From: Candidatus Cloacimonadota bacterium
GTDB taxonomy: Bacteria; Cloacimonadota; Cloacimonadia; Cloacimonadales; Cloacimonadaceae
Direction: 5' to 3'
Assembly (NCBI GenBank): GCA_012728875.1
Contig: JAAYEF010000031.1
Location: 62,001-126,000 of the forward strand
Length of the DNA: 64,000 nucleotides
The position numbers and the translations under genes were made by a program. Positions 8,019 to 17,487 of the stretch are shown one piece after another (the stretch's first letter is position 1; each line of letters starts with the position of its first letter). The notes beneath the pieces were generated by a model, which made no database searches, was not told the origin of the DNA, and saw only the letters and a list, made by a program, of their open reading frames with translations.

Positions 8019-10391
8019 ATGCTCTATCACGCTGTCCACCTGCCCCTGGCCTTGAGCCGGGATTTTCATTACAGCTCCCCGGAACCCCTGCTTCCCGGGG
8101 TGCGCGTTTTGGTATCCTTCAAAGGCAGGGACATGATTGGCATCTGCGGAGAAGCTTTACGTGAAGCCCCTTCGGATAAAATCAGTTATCGCCCTATCCT
8201 GGAGGTTTTGGATGAAAAACCCGTTTTGTCACCCAAGCTGATGGAACTGGCGCGCTTCATGGCAGACTACTATCATTGCTCCATGGGCAGCGCCTGCTTT
8301 GCCATGCTCCCCGCTTGGTTGATCCCGGATGTGGATGCCGAGGTCAATTGGCTTGCAGACGGCATTCCCGCCGGCTATGAAGAACTGGCTGCCTTATTGA
8401 AAGATGATGGACCCAAGCGCCTCTCCGAGCTTCGCAAACAGTTGCGGGGCAAGCCGGTTCTGCGTTTGGTGGAAGAGGGCGCAGAAGCTGGAATCTTGGA
8501 ACTGAAACGCAAGCTCAGCTCCAAAGACAAACCCAAAATCCTGAATTATGTCCGCCTGTTGGAACGAAATCCGGATCTTGATGTCTTTCCTGTGCGTCAG
8601 CGGGAACTGCTGCAAATGCTGTTGGAGATGCCGGATGAGGAGTTTCCTCTGGCGCGCATTGCCGATGTGGTTTCCTATTCCGTGGTTAATGCCCTGCAAA
8701 AGAAGGGCATGCTTTCCATCGCACCGAAAGAGGTGGAAAGGGAGTTTTTCAGCTATGAAGGGGGACGGGAACCCAAGACCGTGGTTTTGAACGAAGAGCA
8801 GCTTCAAGCCGTGAAAGACATTTTCGAAGGTGACGGTTCTGCCAGTGCCGACCTGCTTTTTGGCATCACAGGCAGCGGCAAGACCGAGGTCTATATTCCC
8901 CTGATTCGTGAGTGTCTGAAAAAGGGAAGCGGTGTGATTTTCCTGATTCCCGAGATTGCCCTCACACCGCAGATGGTGGAACGCTTTCAGGGTGAATTCG
9001 GCTCCATTTTGGCAATCAGCCACAGCCAACTCAGCAATCGTCAGCGCTTGGATCAATGGCGCAAAATTGCATCCGGGCAGTGCCGCATCGTGATTGGCGC
9101 CCGCAGTGCCGTGTTTTCCCCGCTGCCGGATTTGGGACTCATCATTGTGGATGAGGAGCACGAGCAATCCTACAAACAGGATTCCAGCCCGCGCTACAAC
9201 GGACGCGACCTGGCTGTGATGCGCGCCAAGATCGAGGGTGCCCGCATCGTTTTGGGCAGCGCCACTCCATCCTTGGAATCCTGGCAAAACCAAACGATCG
9301 GGAAATATGCCCTGCACACCCTTGCCAGCCGGCCCCTGGATGTGCAACTGCCGGAAGTGGAAGTGATTTCTCTGCGTGAAGACTATGACCAGCAGCTATT
9401 GTCGAACGAACTCATCGCCGCCATCGGCTCGCGCTTGGAAAAACAGGAGCAGGTGATTCTGTTTCAGAACCGGCGCGGCTTTTCCTCGTTCATGCAATGC
9501 CTGAAATGCGGTGAACTGATCAAGTGTTCAAATTGCGAGATCAGCATGTATTATCACCGCGACCGCGAGGAAATGCAGTGTCACTACTGCGGAAACAGCC
9601 ATCCCAGCCCGCGCAAATGCCCGCACTGCGGTTCGTTCAGCTTTTCCTACGGCTCTCCGGGAACCCAGAAAGTGGAGCAGATCCTGCACATTCTCTTTCC
9701 CCAGGCGCGGATTTTGCGCTTGGATTCGGATTCTGCCCGCCGTCAGGAAAGCCACAAATCCATGTATCGACGCATGAAAGACCACGAGGTGGACATCCTG
9801 CTGGGCACGCAGATGATCTCCAAGGGCTTGGATTTCCCCAACGTGACCCTGGTGGGCATTGTGAATGCGGACATCAGCCTGAACGTGCCGGATTTCCGCT
9901 CTGCTGAACGCACTTTCCAGCTTTGCACCCAGGTGGCGGGACGCGCCGGCAGAGCCGATAAACGCGGCGAAGTGATCATCCAAACCCACAACCCTGATCA
10001 CTATGCTATCGTTCATGCCGCCGCACAGGATTATCGCGCTTTTGCCCGGGAGGAGCTTTCCCACCGCAGGCAGCTCAACTATCCGCCTTTCTATCGACTG
10101 GGCAGGATTCTTTTTCAAAGCAATGACTGCGCCCAGCTTGAGCGGGAGATGGAAATTCTGGCGGATGTGGTTCATAAAATCAGCGCTTCATTCCATCCGG
10201 ATGAACTGTTTTTGCTCGGTCCAGCCCCGGCACCCATGGCTGTGATCAACAATCAGCACCGCTGGCACCTGATCTTGAAAGCGCTCACCCCCGCCATCCT
10301 GAAACGTGCCGTGGCAAAGGTTTTTGCCGTTTATTCGCCTTCCCGCGTGCTGAGGGCATACATTGATATTGACCCTTTGAACCTGATGTGA
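8019..10391 (+). CDS. priA: Primosomal protein N' (replication restart helicase PriA)
   Basis: 790 residues, somewhat longer than E. coli PriA. The N-terminal 3' DNA-binding domain begins LYHAVHLPLALSRDFHY. The helicase core has Walker A GITGSGKTEVY (about 282), DEEH (IVDEEHEQSYKQD), the GSATPSLES motif and GRAGRADKRGEV. Between the helicase lobes lies the PriA zinc module with eight cysteines in CLKC, CSNC, CHYC and CPHC pairs (about 494-537). PriA reloads the replisome at stalled forks. No good Shine-Dalgarno is visible before the ATG at 8019, but the N-terminal alignment supports this start. It stands apart from the upstream operon. Confidence 0.97.
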   Translation: MLYHAVHLPLALSRDFHYSSPEPLLPGVRVLVSFKGRDMIGICGEALREAPSDKISYRPILEVLDEKPVLSPKLMELARFMADYYHCSMGSACFAMLPAWLIPDVDAEVNWLADGIPAGYEELAALLKDDGPKRLSELRKQLRGKPVLRLVEEGAEAGILELKRKLSSKDKPKILNYVRLLERNPDLDVFPVRQRELLQMLLEMPDEEFPLARIADVVSYSVVNALQKKGMLSIAPKEVEREFFSYEGGREPKTVVLNEEQLQAVKDIFEGDGSASADLLFGITGSGKTEVYIPLIRECLKKGSGVIFLIPEIALTPQMVERFQGEFGSILAISHSQLSNRQRLDQWRKIASGQCRIVIGARSAVFSPLPDLGLIIVDEEHEQSYKQDSSPRYNGRDLAVMRAKIEGARIVLGSATPSLESWQNQTIGKYALHTLASRPLDVQLPEVEVISLREDYDQQLLSNELIAAIGSRLEKQEQVILFQNRRGFSSFMQCLKCGELIKCSNCEISMYYHRDREEMQCHYCGNSHPSPRKCPHCGSFSFSYGSPGTQKVEQILHILFPQARILRLDSDSARRQESHKSMYRRMKDHEVDILLGTQMISKGLDFPNVTLVGIVNADISLNVPDFRSAERTFQLCTQVAGRAGRADKRGEVIIQTHNPDHYAIVHAAAQDYRAFAREELSHRRQLNYPPFYRLGRILFQSNDCAQLEREMEILADVVHKISASFHPDELFLLGPAPAPMAVINNQHRWHLILKALTPAILKRAVAKVFAVYSPSRVLRAYIDIDPLNLM

Positions 10392-10462
10392 AACGTGTTT
10401 CAAACTTTTTACTTGCCAAAAAACTCAGCAGGATAAACTTGCCAAAAAATAAGGAGAATCTC

Positions 10463-10855
10463 ATGACAGATCTCGAGAAGAAAGATTGCGACTGCGGTGC
10501 AGATTGCGGATGCAACGAACACGAACACCACCACCATCACCACGCCGAAGGGCATGATGAGAACCCGGAAGTGGAACACTTCCACGATGAAGAAGACGAA
10601 AACATCATCCAGCTTGAAATGGATGACGGAACCATACAGGATTTTTATGTGCTGGGAACCTTGGACCACAACGGCAAGCAATATATGGCGTTGGCAGAGG
10701 TTGGCAGCTATGAATATGATATCCTGAACTTTGAGGTGAAGGAAGATCATGTGAGCCTGAACGTGATCGAGGACGAGGATGAATTCAACGAAGTTGCAGA
10801 CCTTTTCCACGAAAATCTGCAAAACGATTATGAGGATGAAGAAGACGAGGATTGA
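10463..10855 (+). CDS. DUF1292 protein with Cys/His-rich N-terminus
   Basis: 130 residues from the ATG at 10463, chosen because AAGGAG lies 6 bases upstream; a longer frame overlapping priA lacks a ribosome site. The last 90 residues match DUF1292 (IIQLEMDDGTIQDFYVLGTL ... EYDILNFEV), a small acidic domain common in Firmicutes. The head is unusual: four Cys within CDCGADCGC followed by HEHEH, a run of six His and further His/Asp/Glu, a likely metal-binding segment. The protein is strongly acidic at both ends. Function of the family is unknown; a metal-storage or zinc-handling role is only a suggestion from composition. Confidence 0.85.
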   Translation: MTDLEKKDCDCGADCGCNEHEHHHHHHAEGHDENPEVEHFHDEEDENIIQLEMDDGTIQDFYVLGTLDHNGKQYMALAEVGSYEYDILNFEVKEDHVSLNVIEDEDEFNEVADLFHENLQNDYEDEEDED

Positions 10856-10909
10856 GCATTTTCGCTCCATGCCATAAACCCAGATTGTTCAAGATTTGGA
10901 GGTTGAAAT

Positions 10910-12160
10910 ATGCGGGCTGACATGATTGTCAGAAACTGCCGGCAGTTGGTGACTTTGCAGGGTCCTCCCGGTCCCAGAACCGGTGCGGCGATGAACGACC
11001 CCGGCATCATCGAAGACGGTGCTTTTGCCGTTAAGGACGGTCGTATTCTGGCTGTGGGAACCAGCGTTGAGATCTTGGCGCAATACACCGCTGATCAGGT
11101 GATTTCCGCCGAAGGGAAGCTGGTTTTGCCGGGTTTTGTGGACAGCCACACCCATCCGGTTTTTGTCCACACCCGCGAGGATGAATTTGCCATGCGCCTG
11201 GCGGGGAAAAGCTATGTGGAGATTTCCCAGGCGGGAGGCGGCATTCGCGGCACGATCAAAACCACGCGTGATGCCTCTGAAGAGTTGCTTTACGATCTGG
11301 CAGCCAAGCGCTTACGTAAAATGATTTCCCTGGGAACCACCACCGTGGAAGCCAAAAGCGGCTACGGGTTGGACACCCCCAGCGAACTTAAACAGATGCG
11401 CGTGATTGGCAGATTGGCGGATGAACTGCCGATTACGGTGGTGCCAAGCTTCATGGGAGCGCACGAATTTCCAGCAGAATACAAGGACGACCACGACACT
11501 TATATCAAAATCCTCTGCGAAGAGATGATTCCTGCAGTTGCGGATCAGGGTATAGCAAAGTTTTGCGACATTTTCACCGAAGCCCATGTGTATGGCATTC
11601 AGGAATCCCGCAGGGTGCTTAACTGTGCAAAAGAGCACGGCTTGAAGCTGAAAATGCACGCCGATGAGATTGAACCCATTGGTGGGGCGGAATTGGCGGC
11701 GGGATTGGGCTGCGTTTCCGCCGACCACCTGGGAGCGGCATCGGATGAGGGAATCCGGGCGCTGAAGGAAGCCGGGGTGATCCCAGTTTTGCTTCCCGCC
11801 ACGCTCTATTCCCTGGGTAGCAAAAACTATGCACGGGGACGCTTCATGATCGACAGCAGCTTGCCCGTGGCAATCGCAACAGACTATAACCCAGGCAGTT
11901 GCAACTGTGACTCCCTGCCCTTCACGATGAGCCTGGCCTGCCTGATGATGGGCTTGAGCCCTGCGGAAGCGCTCTGCGCCAGCACCGTGAACGCCGCGTA
12001 TGCCCTCGATCTGGGCGCAGAGGTGGGTTCACTGGAAGTGGGCAAAAGGGCGGACTTTGTGTTTTGGGACATCCCCTCCATCAATTTCATTCCCTATCAT
12101 CTTGGATCCAGCCACGCAACAAGGGTTTACAGTGGCGGAGAGCTGGTTTTTTCGAACTGA
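10910..12160 (+). CDS. hutI: Imidazolonepropionase (histidine degradation)
   Basis: 416 residues with TTGGAGG before the ATG. This is an amidohydrolase-fold enzyme that opens the imidazolone ring of 4-imidazolone-5-propionate to give N-formimino-L-glutamate, step three of histidine breakdown. Visible family features are DSHTHPVFVHTREDEFAMR (metal-binding His pair and the HutI-specific stretch), MGAHEFPAEY, LKMHADEIEP, and ATDYNPGSCNCDS with the metal-binding Asp. hutH lies about 13 kb away and no urocanase gene is in the window. The next gene, a pseudokinase fusion, starts 3 bases after the stop and is probably co-transcribed. Confidence 0.96.
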   Translation: MRADMIVRNCRQLVTLQGPPGPRTGAAMNDPGIIEDGAFAVKDGRILAVGTSVEILAQYTADQVISAEGKLVLPGFVDSHTHPVFVHTREDEFAMRLAGKSYVEISQAGGGIRGTIKTTRDASEELLYDLAAKRLRKMISLGTTTVEAKSGYGLDTPSELKQMRVIGRLADELPITVVPSFMGAHEFPAEYKDDHDTYIKILCEEMIPAVADQGIAKFCDIFTEAHVYGIQESRRVLNCAKEHGLKLKMHADEIEPIGGAELAAGLGCVSADHLGAASDEGIRALKEAGVIPVLLPATLYSLGSKNYARGRFMIDSSLPVAIATDYNPGSCNCDSLPFTMSLACLMMGLSPAEALCASTVNAAYALDLGAEVGSLEVGKRADFVFWDIPSINFIPYHLGSSHATRVYSGGELVFSN

Positions 12161-12163
12161 ACC

Positions 12164-14074
12164 ATGAACGCTAATCAGGGCGAAAACGCTTACACGATCA
12201 TAGAAACGCTGCACCGCTCGCAGCAATTCCGGGTCTATAAAGCGCGAAACTACTTCAGCGGGCGGATTGTGACGATCAAAACCAACGAGCGCAGCTTCCA
12301 GGGTACGCAAACTTTGGTGGAGCAGCTGCGCAACGAAGCGGAAACCGGACGGCGTCTGAAACATCCAAACATCAGGGAAACCATTGGCCTCTTTGAAGAT
12401 GGCGGCTCCGCCTACATGGTTTGCGAATATCTGGAAGGCGATCCGCTGGACCACATTTTGGCAATCCCGAAGGTGGACATCAGTTACAGCCAGGCTTTGA
12501 AATGGACCCTGCAGATCTTGGATGCGCTGCAGCACGCACACCAACGCCTGATTCTGCATCTGAACCTGCACCCTTCAAAGATGATCATCACCACGGATTA
12601 TGAGCTGAAGATATTCGGCTTTGGCAGGCCACCCCACGCCTGGAAAAATGCGAAACCCGGCGGACAGGAATACCATCCGGTCATCTTCACCGCGCCGGAG
12701 ATCTTTTTGGAGCAAAACCCAGATCAGCGCTCGGACATCTATTCCGTTGGCGTGCTGGCACATCTGCTTTTCACCGGCAGACTGCCCTGGGAAGTGGACA
12801 AGGCTCAGCCGCCTTCCTCGCAAAAGCAGAATCTCTTGACCCAACCTCCCGTATCGCAAAGCGCTGGTGGAAAACAGATTCCCGCCTGGCTGCGGAGCAT
12901 TTTGGGCAAGGCTTTGCAGCTTGATCCCCAAAAGCGCTTCAGCTCTGCGGAGGATATGCGTGCAGCCATTGTTGGGCAAAAAGAAGTGGTGTTTGACGCG
13001 GCTCCTGGAGAGCCGGCGAGGTATCAAGCTCCTGAGACCCAGAAGTTTACCCCTGACGAAGCCGTCACCCAGCCGGGCCTGCCCAAATCGAAAGTGGTTC
13101 CCACGACCCAGATTCCGGTTCAGCGGGAATCCGGGTTCAAAAAGCCGCTCAAACCAAGAAAGGAAAAGAGCCCCAAAAAGCCCGTGGAGCTTTCCCCGGA
13201 GATGTTGAAACTGCGGAAGACCTTCAAGGTGATGGCGGTGATTTCCGCCCTGATCTTGGTTTATATTCTGTTCAAATATGTGATTTTCAACGAAAAGTCG
13301 TTTTTCAAGGGCTTCATCCAAAATGCGGTGAGAAAGGAGGCTCAAGCCGTTGCAAACCGAGCCATTGAGATGATACCGGTGAACGGCGGCACTGCGCTTC
13401 TGGGGAACGTTGTCCAGGGCGCTGGTGCGGACGAATATCCAGTTCTGCAGCTTGAGCTGAAGCCGTTTATGATTGGCGTCACGGAAGTTACGCGTGAAGA
13501 GTGGGCGATGGTCTTCCCCAGCACCGACTACCGGGAATCGGGAAAAGATCTGCCCATCACGGGGATCACCTTCGATGATGTCCTGATCTGGTGCAACAAA
13601 AAAAGCCTGCTTGACGGGCTGGACCCCTGCTATGAGATCTATGACAACGGGGTGAATTGCGACTTCAGCGCCAACGGCTATCGCCTGCCCACTGAGGCGG
13701 AATGGGAATTTGCGGCAAAAGCGGGCAAAAAGAGCAACTATTTTGTGTTCAGCGGGGCAAACTCAGCCGAACCGGTTGCTTGGTTCTTTGGCAACAGCGG
13801 TGGGAAACTGCAGGAGGTCAAGCAAAAGCAGCCCAATCAGTTTGGGATTCATGACCTCAGCGGAAATGCGGCGGAATGGGTCTGGAACTGGTATGCGCCC
13901 TACGGCTCAAGCGAGGAATCGGCCTTTGCCGGGCCGGATTATGGCTCGGACAAGGTGGTGCGCGGAGGCTCCTTCAAAAGCCAGCCCGAAGAGTTGAGAG
14001 TAACCCGGCGCGACTATGCAAAACCCTATGCACAAGAGGCAAACATCGGCTTCCGCGTGGTTCGCAAAAGATAG
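12164..14074 (+). CDS. Pseudokinase fused to a sulfatase-modifying-factor-like domain
   Basis: 636 residues. Residues 10-270 have the protein-kinase fold: Lys39 of the VAIK motif (IVTIKT), a possible alpha-C Glu near 60, the hinge MVCEYLEGDPLDHIL, and an APE-like motif (FTAPEIF). Yet the glycine loop is missing (LHRSQQFRVYKA), the HRD motif is HLN (132-134) and DFG is GFG (152-154), so both catalytic aspartates are gone. A basic/proline linker leads to a membrane helix (356-375) and a formylglycine-generating-enzyme-like domain (403-634; GYRLPTEAEWEFAAKAG, GNAAEWVWNWY, VVRGGSF). The active-site Cys normally found after RGGSW is absent (GGSFKSQPEELRVTRR). Thus a cytoplasmic pseudokinase and an outside ligand-type domain, perhaps a signalling or scaffold protein. 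Confidence 0.85.
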   Translation: MNANQGENAYTIIETLHRSQQFRVYKARNYFSGRIVTIKTNERSFQGTQTLVEQLRNEAETGRRLKHPNIRETIGLFEDGGSAYMVCEYLEGDPLDHILAIPKVDISYSQALKWTLQILDALQHAHQRLILHLNLHPSKMIITTDYELKIFGFGRPPHAWKNAKPGGQEYHPVIFTAPEIFLEQNPDQRSDIYSVGVLAHLLFTGRLPWEVDKAQPPSSQKQNLLTQPPVSQSAGGKQIPAWLRSILGKALQLDPQKRFSSAEDMRAAIVGQKEVVFDAAPGEPARYQAPETQKFTPDEAVTQPGLPKSKVVPTTQIPVQRESGFKKPLKPRKEKSPKKPVELSPEMLKLRKTFKVMAVISALILVYILFKYVIFNEKSFFKGFIQNAVRKEAQAVANRAIEMIPVNGGTALLGNVVQGAGADEYPVLQLELKPFMIGVTEVTREEWAMVFPSTDYRESGKDLPITGITFDDVLIWCNKKSLLDGLDPCYEIYDNGVNCDFSANGYRLPTEAEWEFAAKAGKKSNYFVFSGANSAEPVAWFFGNSGGKLQEVKQKQPNQFGIHDLSGNAAEWVWNWYAPYGSSEESAFAGPDYGSDKVVRGGSFKSQPEELRVTRRDYAKPYAQEANIGFRVVRKR

Positions 14075-14168
14075 GCCTCAAACCCTCAAATAACCAAGCT
14101 CTCATACCTGCCCTGCGTGATCCCTGCAAGGCAGGCAAACTCCTCAAATCATCTGCTTTTCAGCCTGT

Positions 14169-17100
14169 TCAGAAAGTGACGGGGGTTTTTCTGCTTTGGT
14201 AAAAGTCTCCCAAACGCTGCCAAAGCAGGCTGTCGGGGTGCAACACGTTGTCACGCAGGGTCTTGAGATCCACAAGCCGGGGGTCATACTTTTCTGCGGG
14301 AGCCTGCGGTGCGGTCATCAAAAGACGCTTAACCTCTGCGTTCCAGTGGTTTATATCCGCAGTTGCCGGGGATATCCAGCCCAGGCTGTAAAAGAGACGC
14401 AAGAGCTCACCCATCAGCAGGGATTTGGCGGGGTTTTTAAACTCTGCCACGCCGCCGTCATCCGCCAGGGCGCTGCCTTCAATCTCCAAGAACGAGGGTG
14501 ATGGTAAAACCAAGTCCGCCTGAGACTTGGGATCGTGGAAATGGCGGATTTCCAGCTTGAAGGCATCCTTGTCCGCAGGCTGGGCATCGCAGCCCCAAGC
14601 CGCCACAAATCCCGCTTTTTCAGGCTCGCCAAAGTTCGGTGACACCAGCTGCAAGCCATTGTAGTTCACAAAATCAGAGGTTTCCAACACGTTGCCCAAA
14701 CCGGGGACGATCCCGTGGGCTGTGTTCAAAACCAAGGCAATGGCGCGCTCGCTGATGCGGTTCAGGTTATAGATGAAAAGCTGTTCCGGTCTCAGTTCCA
14801 GCGTATCCAGCGAGGAGTGCCGTTCGTCGGCAAAGCGCAGGGGCTTGGAACCGCCGCTGCTCACGCTGGTCAGCTTTTTGCCGGTGCGCTGTTTCAGGCG
14901 CAGCATGGTGCGCAGGGTGTGGCTCACTTCGCCGATCACCACATATTCATCGAACCAATCCAAAACCGTGAAGGGCTTGGGGTTCGGATTCTGCGGCAGA
15001 TATTTGCTGCTGAAAACCCGGTGACGCGGGTCTGAATGTAGGGTTGCGCCAACGTTTTGCGCGGCTCGGCGGAAGATGAGCATTTCCTCCAGAGTGATGC
15101 TGGGGGAGATGTGGAAGCGCTTTTTCCTGGCGGCTCCAGCTCCGGCGGCGATCAGGTTCAGCGCCTCGTCCCAGCCGATGGTCTTCCAGGTTTTTCCTTC
15201 CCGGCGCATGGGCTCTTGCAGGCGTTCTTTGCCAAACAGGATCTGCCAGCCAAAGCGTCCGTCAAAGCAGAGGTTGCGGTCGTTGAAGCCGGGGTTTTCC
15301 TCGTCGGTGGTCATCAAAACGGGCAAACCGCTCTGGGTTTCGCAAACCAGATGACAGCCTACTCCGCAGAGGCCGCAATTTTGCGCTGTGCTATCCCGCA
15401 AAAGCGGGTTCAGCTTGTAGTTAACGTTCTTTTCCACCAACGCGCCAACGGGGCAGACGGCGATGCATTTGCCGCAGCTTTCACAGGTGGTTTGAGTGAG
15501 CGATTCATCGTATTCGGGAACCACCACGGCGGTGTAGCCCCGATACACATAGCCCAAAACCGCCGGGCCCTGGATTTCGGCGCAGGTTCTCACACAGCGT
15601 CCGCAGTTGATGCATTTGTTTGTGTCGCGCAGGATGAAGGGATGGCTGTGGTCGATGGGGTGTTTGTTGATGCTGCCGGGGAAGTGGAGTGCGTCCACTT
15701 TGAAATCGGTGCAATAGTCCCTTAGCAGGCAGCTTTCGTTCACCTGACAGCCGCATTCAAGGCAGCGTTTTGCCTCGTCTTGAGCATCGCTTTCGCTGTA
15801 GCCTTTCTCCACTTCCTTGAAGGTTTTGATCGCTTCTTCCAGAGTGATTTCCGGCATTTCAAAGCGCTCGATGTGCTCATATTGCTCATACTCTTGTGGG
15901 TCGATTTCCTGCACGTTATAGCCTTTTTTGGAATCGAAGCGGTAGTGGTCTTTGAAAATGGCTTTTGCGTTCAGGAGGCGGTGGATGGCTTCGGCGGCCA
16001 AGCGTCCGTCGGCAATGGCTTCGATGGCGGTGGCTGGACCGCGGCGGAAATCTCCGCCTGCAAAAACGTTTTCCAAGCCGGTGTGCATGGTGCTTTCGTC
16101 CACCACTGCGGTTTGCCAGCGGCTGAGCGGAAGCTCCTTTCCCGCAATGTGGTTTTTGGGGTCGGCAAAGATTTCCACATCCGGGATCTGGGAGATGGCG
16201 GCGATGATGGAATCAAAGCTTTCGGTGAAAAATTCGCCGGTGGGTTCGGGGCGGCGTCTGCCGCTGGAATCCGGCTCGCCCAGCTTCATCTTTTCGATGG
16301 TGACCTTGTTCAGTTTGCCGTTTTTTCCGTGATATTCCACGGGGTTGCACAGGTAGTGGAAAACCACGCCTTCATGCGCAGCGGCTTCAATTTCAAAGGC
16401 TTCGGCGGGCATTTCGTCCTTGGTGCGGCGATAGATGACGCTCACTTCGCAGCCCAGGCGGATGGCGGTGCGGGCACAGTCGATGGCTGTGTTTCCACCG
16501 CCCACGATCGCCACTCTTTTGCCCAGAGATGGCGTGTTTCCCAAGCTGTGAGCCTTCAAAAAGTCCACTCCCAGGTGGCAGCCCTTCAGGTCTGAACCTT
16601 TGACCGGCATCGGAACCGCCTTTTGCGCACCGATGGCCAGGTAAACCGCGTCATACTTTGTGCGCAGCTCATCCAGCGTGAAATCCCTGCCCAGGCTCAC
16701 GCCATATTCGATCTTCATGCCGTTGGCGCACATCAGTTCTATCTCGCTGTCCAGTATATCTTTGGGAAGCCGGTATTCCGGAATGCCATAGCGCAGCCAG
16801 CCTCCCGCTTGGGGAGCGGCTTCAAAAACGCTGACTTCGTGACCCAGATTTGAAAGATAGTATCCGCAGGTGAGCCCGGAGGGTCCGGCTCCCACAATCG
16901 CCACTCTTTTGCCCGAGGCGGCGGCTTTTTCGGGGATGTAGCTCCAAAAGTCGTTCAAGTCCTCATCGGCGGCATAACGCTTTAACTGCCTGATGGCTAT
17001 GGGGTCGTCCACGATCTGACGCCGGCATTCCCTTTCGCAAAAAGCGGGGCAAACGCGTCCGATGGAAAGCGGCATGGGCAGGGTGTCTTTGATCACCTTC

Positions 17101-17483
17101 ACCGCGTCGTGATATTGGCCGTTTGCAATCAGCGAAACGTAGCTTTGCACGTCCACATGGTCCGGGCACGCCAGCTTGCAGGGGGCTTCACAGTCGGCAT
17201 AATGGTCTGAGATCAAGAGTTCCAGCGCCATCTTGCGTGCCGCGTGGATGTCCTCGGAATCGGTCACAATCTCCATTCCGGGGGTGATGATGGTTCCGCA
17301 AGAGGTCACAAAACCGCGGCGGCCTTTCACTTCAACCGCGCAAACCCAGCAGGAACCGTATGGATTCAGCTCTTTATCGTTGCAAAGGGTGGGAATTTCA
17401 ATGCCGTGGCGCCGGGCAAGCTCCAAAACCGTGATCCCAGCTTCTGCTTTAACTTGTTTTCCGTTCAGGGTTACCGTGATCAT
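14169..17483 (-). CDS. GltD/NuoG hybrid oxidoreductase subunit of a soluble redox complex
   Basis: 1,104 residues from the ATG at 17483 (AAAGGA just upstream). In order: a [2Fe-2S] domain (NPYGSCWVCAVEVKG), a GltD-type N-terminal Fe-S region (CEAPCKLACP, GRVCPAFCERECRR), FAD- and NAD(P)-binding Rossmann folds (VAIVGAGPSGLTCGYYLSNL; VAIVGGGNTAIDC), two [4Fe-4S] clusters (CINCGRCVRTC; CESCGKCIAVCP), a fourth Cys motif of the molybdopterin family (CGLCGVGCHLVCE) and a reduced molybdopterin-oxidoreductase-like tail without an obvious catalytic Cys/Sec. It is made with NuoE- and NuoF-like subunits. The set resembles the Sporomusa-type electron-bifurcating transhydrogenase (StnABC) and related Nfn/Hyd enzymes, suggesting NADH, NADPH and ferredoxin exchange in the cytoplasm. 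The partner is inferred, not shown. Confidence 0.88.
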   Translation of the reverse strand: MITVTLNGKQVKAEAGITVLELARRHGIEIPTLCNDKELNPYGSCWVCAVEVKGRRGFVTSCGTIITPGMEIVTDSEDIHAARKMALELLISDHYADCEAPCKLACPDHVDVQSYVSLIANGQYHDAVKVIKDTLPMPLSIGRVCPAFCERECRRQIVDDPIAIRQLKRYAADEDLNDFWSYIPEKAAASGKRVAIVGAGPSGLTCGYYLSNLGHEVSVFEAAPQAGGWLRYGIPEYRLPKDILDSEIELMCANGMKIEYGVSLGRDFTLDELRTKYDAVYLAIGAQKAVPMPVKGSDLKGCHLGVDFLKAHSLGNTPSLGKRVAIVGGGNTAIDCARTAIRLGCEVSVIYRRTKDEMPAEAFEIEAAAHEGVVFHYLCNPVEYHGKNGKLNKVTIEKMKLGEPDSSGRRRPEPTGEFFTESFDSIIAAISQIPDVEIFADPKNHIAGKELPLSRWQTAVVDESTMHTGLENVFAGGDFRRGPATAIEAIADGRLAAEAIHRLLNAKAIFKDHYRFDSKKGYNVQEIDPQEYEQYEHIERFEMPEITLEEAIKTFKEVEKGYSESDAQDEAKRCLECGCQVNESCLLRDYCTDFKVDALHFPGSINKHPIDHSHPFILRDTNKCINCGRCVRTCAEIQGPAVLGYVYRGYTAVVVPEYDESLTQTTCESCGKCIAVCPVGALVEKNVNYKLNPLLRDSTAQNCGLCGVGCHLVCETQSGLPVLMTTDEENPGFNDRNLCFDGRFGWQILFGKERLQEPMRREGKTWKTIGWDEALNLIAAGAGAARKKRFHISPSITLEEMLIFRRAAQNVGATLHSDPRHRVFSSKYLPQNPNPKPFTVLDWFDEYVVIGEVSHTLRTMLRLKQRTGKKLTSVSSGGSKPLRFADERHSSLDTLELRPEQLFIYNLNRISERAIALVLNTAHGIVPGLGNVLETSDFVNYNGLQLVSPNFGEPEKAGFVAAWGCDAQPADKDAFKLEIRHFHDPKSQADLVLPSPSFLEIEGSALADDGGVAEFKNPAKSLLMGELLRLFYSLGWISPATADINHWNAEVKRLLMTAPQAPAEKYDPRLVDLKTLRDNVLHPDSLLWQRLGDFYQSRKTPVTF

Positions 17484-17487
17484 TGCT

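Noticed and set aside
14107-14135. CCTGCC/GGCAGG hairpin between the pseudokinase gene and the redox operon
   Set aside because: Only six pairs, a 17-base loop and no T tract on either strand, so not called a terminator.
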